DNA from: Gammaproteobacteria bacterium
GTDB lineage: Bacteria; Pseudomonadota; Gammaproteobacteria; Pseudomonadales; CAMLJR01
DNA: 37,661 bases
Reading direction: 5' to 3'
NCBI GenBank assembly: GCA_029265075.1
Contig: JAJUJZ010000016.1
Location: 1 to 37,661, forward strand
A program made the position numbers and the translations under genes. The notes under the pieces were generated by a model. It saw nothing but the letters and a program-made list of their open reading frames with translations. It was not told the DNA's origin and made no database searches. Positions 36,570 to 37,661 of the stretch are shown in pieces. Position 1 is the first letter of the stretch. Every line of letters starts with the position of its first letter.

Positions 36570-37661
36570 ATGTCGATCAAGCGCTGGGTTAAATCTCCGG
36601 GTGAGCCGCTGAGCATCGCGCCGGGCTACCGCGAAGCCTTCTTGCTCTCGGGCTACCAGGCTGATCTCGTTGCGTTCAGTAACACGGCTGCCGCCCGGGC
36701 TGCACTCGGAGAAAAGTGGCAGGCACTGGAGCTGCTCGCGGAGCCTTCAATTTTTCTGAGCTGGGCATGGATCGAGACCTGGCTGGAAGTAGTTATCGAG
36801 CCCGCGATGAACCTGTTGCTTATCGAAGTGCAGAAGGCCGGTGTGTGCTGTGGTCTGGCACTGGCAGCGGTCTGCGAACGTGGTGCCGGCCCTTTTCGTT
36901 CGCGGGTGGCGTTTCTCAACGAGCTGCCCGTCGGCGGACGCGACCTGACCATGGAGAAGAATGGTGTGCTGGCGCATGCTGGCCTGGAGCGCGCCATGTT
37001 CGCGGCGGTGACCGGTGCACTGGCTCGCTCCAGTATGCGCATCGATGAAATTCGCGCCAGTGGTATTGATCAGCGCTACCTGAGCGAGCCGGACGACCGC
37101 GCAGTAGCTGTGGTGGTGACTGATGAACGGCGCCGTTGCTGGCTGCTAGGCAAACCGGAAACCGAGGCTGTAGCCTCGCTTGATCTGACTGCCCTGCTTG
37201 CCCAGCTGAGCCGGAGCCGGCGCTGGCAGATTACCCGCTTTCAGCGCCTCGCCGAAGCGGAGGGCGGCGCTGTTGTTCTCGAGGAGACACGGGAGCCTGC
37301 GGAAGCAGCGCGCTGGTTTGAGCGCCTTGCCGAGCTTCACACAGCCTATTGGCAACAGCAGGGGAAGCCGGGAGTGTTCCGTAATCCGCGCTGGCAACGT
37401 TTCCACTGGCGTCTGATCGAGCGGCTGCTGCCAGCCGGTCAGGTTCAGCTGGCGCGCGTTCGGGCGGGTGAGATCGAGCTCGGATACCTCTACAACCTGC
37501 GACAGGGCGACGAGATGGTGAACATCCAGAGCGGGTTCGCCTATCGCGCCGACAATCGCTGGCGGCCGGGCTATCTCTCGCACCTGCTGGCGGCCGACGC
37601 CGCGCAGCGACAGGGTTGTACGCGCTATGATTTGCTGATGGGCGACGACGATTACAAAGCC
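36570..37661 (+). CDS. CelD/FemAB-type GNAT acyltransferase, partial at window end
   Basis: An open frame runs from ATG 36570 to the last base (364 codons) with no stop. The C-terminal half reads like the CelD/BcsL acetyltransferase domain: LHTAYWQQQGKPGVFRNPRW, then GYLYNLRQGDE, then DNRWRPGYLSHLLAADAA and RYDLLMGDDDYKA. Such enzymes occur in polysaccharide loci and may add acyl groups to sugars or modify associated proteins. The substrate is unknown. No good Shine-Dalgarno is seen before the ATG and a terminator ends 14 bases upstream, so the true start may differ or it may lie under another promoter. Confidence 0.75.
   Translation, partial: MSIKRWVKSPGEPLSIAPGYREAFLLSGYQADLVAFSNTAAARAALGEKWQALELLAEPSIFLSWAWIETWLEVVIEPAMNLLLIEVQKAGVCCGLALAAVCERGAGPFRSRVAFLNELPVGGRDLTMEKNGVLAHAGLERAMFAAVTGALARSSMRIDEIRASGIDQRYLSEPDDRAVAVVVTDERRRCWLLGKPETEAVASLDLTALLAQLSRSRRWQITRFQRLAEAEGGAVVLEETREPAEAARWFERLAELHTAYWQQQGKPGVFRNPRWQRFHWRLIERLLPAGQVQLARVRAGEIELGYLYNLRQGDEMVNIQSGFAYRADNRWRPGYLSHLLAADAAQRQGCTRYDLLMGDDDYKA

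Noticed and set aside
1-37661. CRISPR arrays, tRNA or rRNA genes, insertion sequences
   Set aside because: No regularly spaced repeats of CRISPR type, no tRNA-like cloverleaf, no rRNA and no transposase frame were recognised.

Overview
The window reads as a GC-rich gammaproteobacterial chromosome segment. Supporting signs are a complete S10-spc-alpha ribosomal protein run after tuf, rpmJ between secY and rpsM, a fabA-fabB pair for anaerobic-type unsaturated fatty acid synthesis, a uvrA/ssb divergon, and intergenic elements resembling Pseudomonas-type REP sequences (GTAG...GCGAA). The genus cannot be fixed from sequence reading alone.

Region 1 (1-14396) is the translation block. It holds the last 46 codons of tuf with a strong terminator, then a near-consensus promoter (TTGACA-17-TAAAAT) driving rpsJ-rplC-rplD-rplW-rplB-rpsS-rplV-rpsC-rplP-rpmC-rpsQ. 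These are followed by rplN-rplX-rplE-rpsN-rpsH-rplF-rplR-rpsE-rpmD-rplO-secY-rpmJ and rpsM-rpsK-rpsD-rpoA-rplQ, closed by an intrinsic terminator. Gene order is canonical. Several spacers (rpsJ-rplC, rpsM-rpsK, rpsK-rpsD, rpoA-rplQ, after rplQ) hold clear RNA hairpins.

Region 2 (14397-22301) is housekeeping. uvrA (minus) diverges from ssb (plus). A moaB-moeA pair for molybdenum cofactor follows, with a possible pseudoknot over the moaB ribosome binding site. moeA converges on the fabA-fabB operon across a bidirectional-looking terminator. The fabA promoter carries palindromes suited to a lipid-responsive repressor.

Region 3 (22302-37661) is an exopolysaccharide locus in three blocks. Block one (plus) makes activated sugars: ugd (UDP-glucuronate), manC and manB (GDP-mannose), galU (UDP-glucose). 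Block two (minus) is pgi followed by a TviB/WbpO-type UDP-N-acetylhexosamine 6-dehydrogenase. Block three (plus) is the assembly and export operon: a polyprenyl-phosphate sugar-1-phosphate transferase, a Wza-like outer membrane lipoprotein, a Wzz-type chain-length protein, a tyrosine-kinase-like ATPase with a ruined P-loop, and an outer membrane beta-barrel. A CelD-type GNAT gene follows and runs off the window end.

The order and protein types of block three resemble exopolysaccharide loci that accompany exosortase (XrtA/PEP-CTERM) systems. No exosortase is visible here; if one exists it lies downstream. The most notable oddities are the degenerate kinase, the CXXC-bearing barrel, and candidate RNA switches before moaB, rplC and the export operon.
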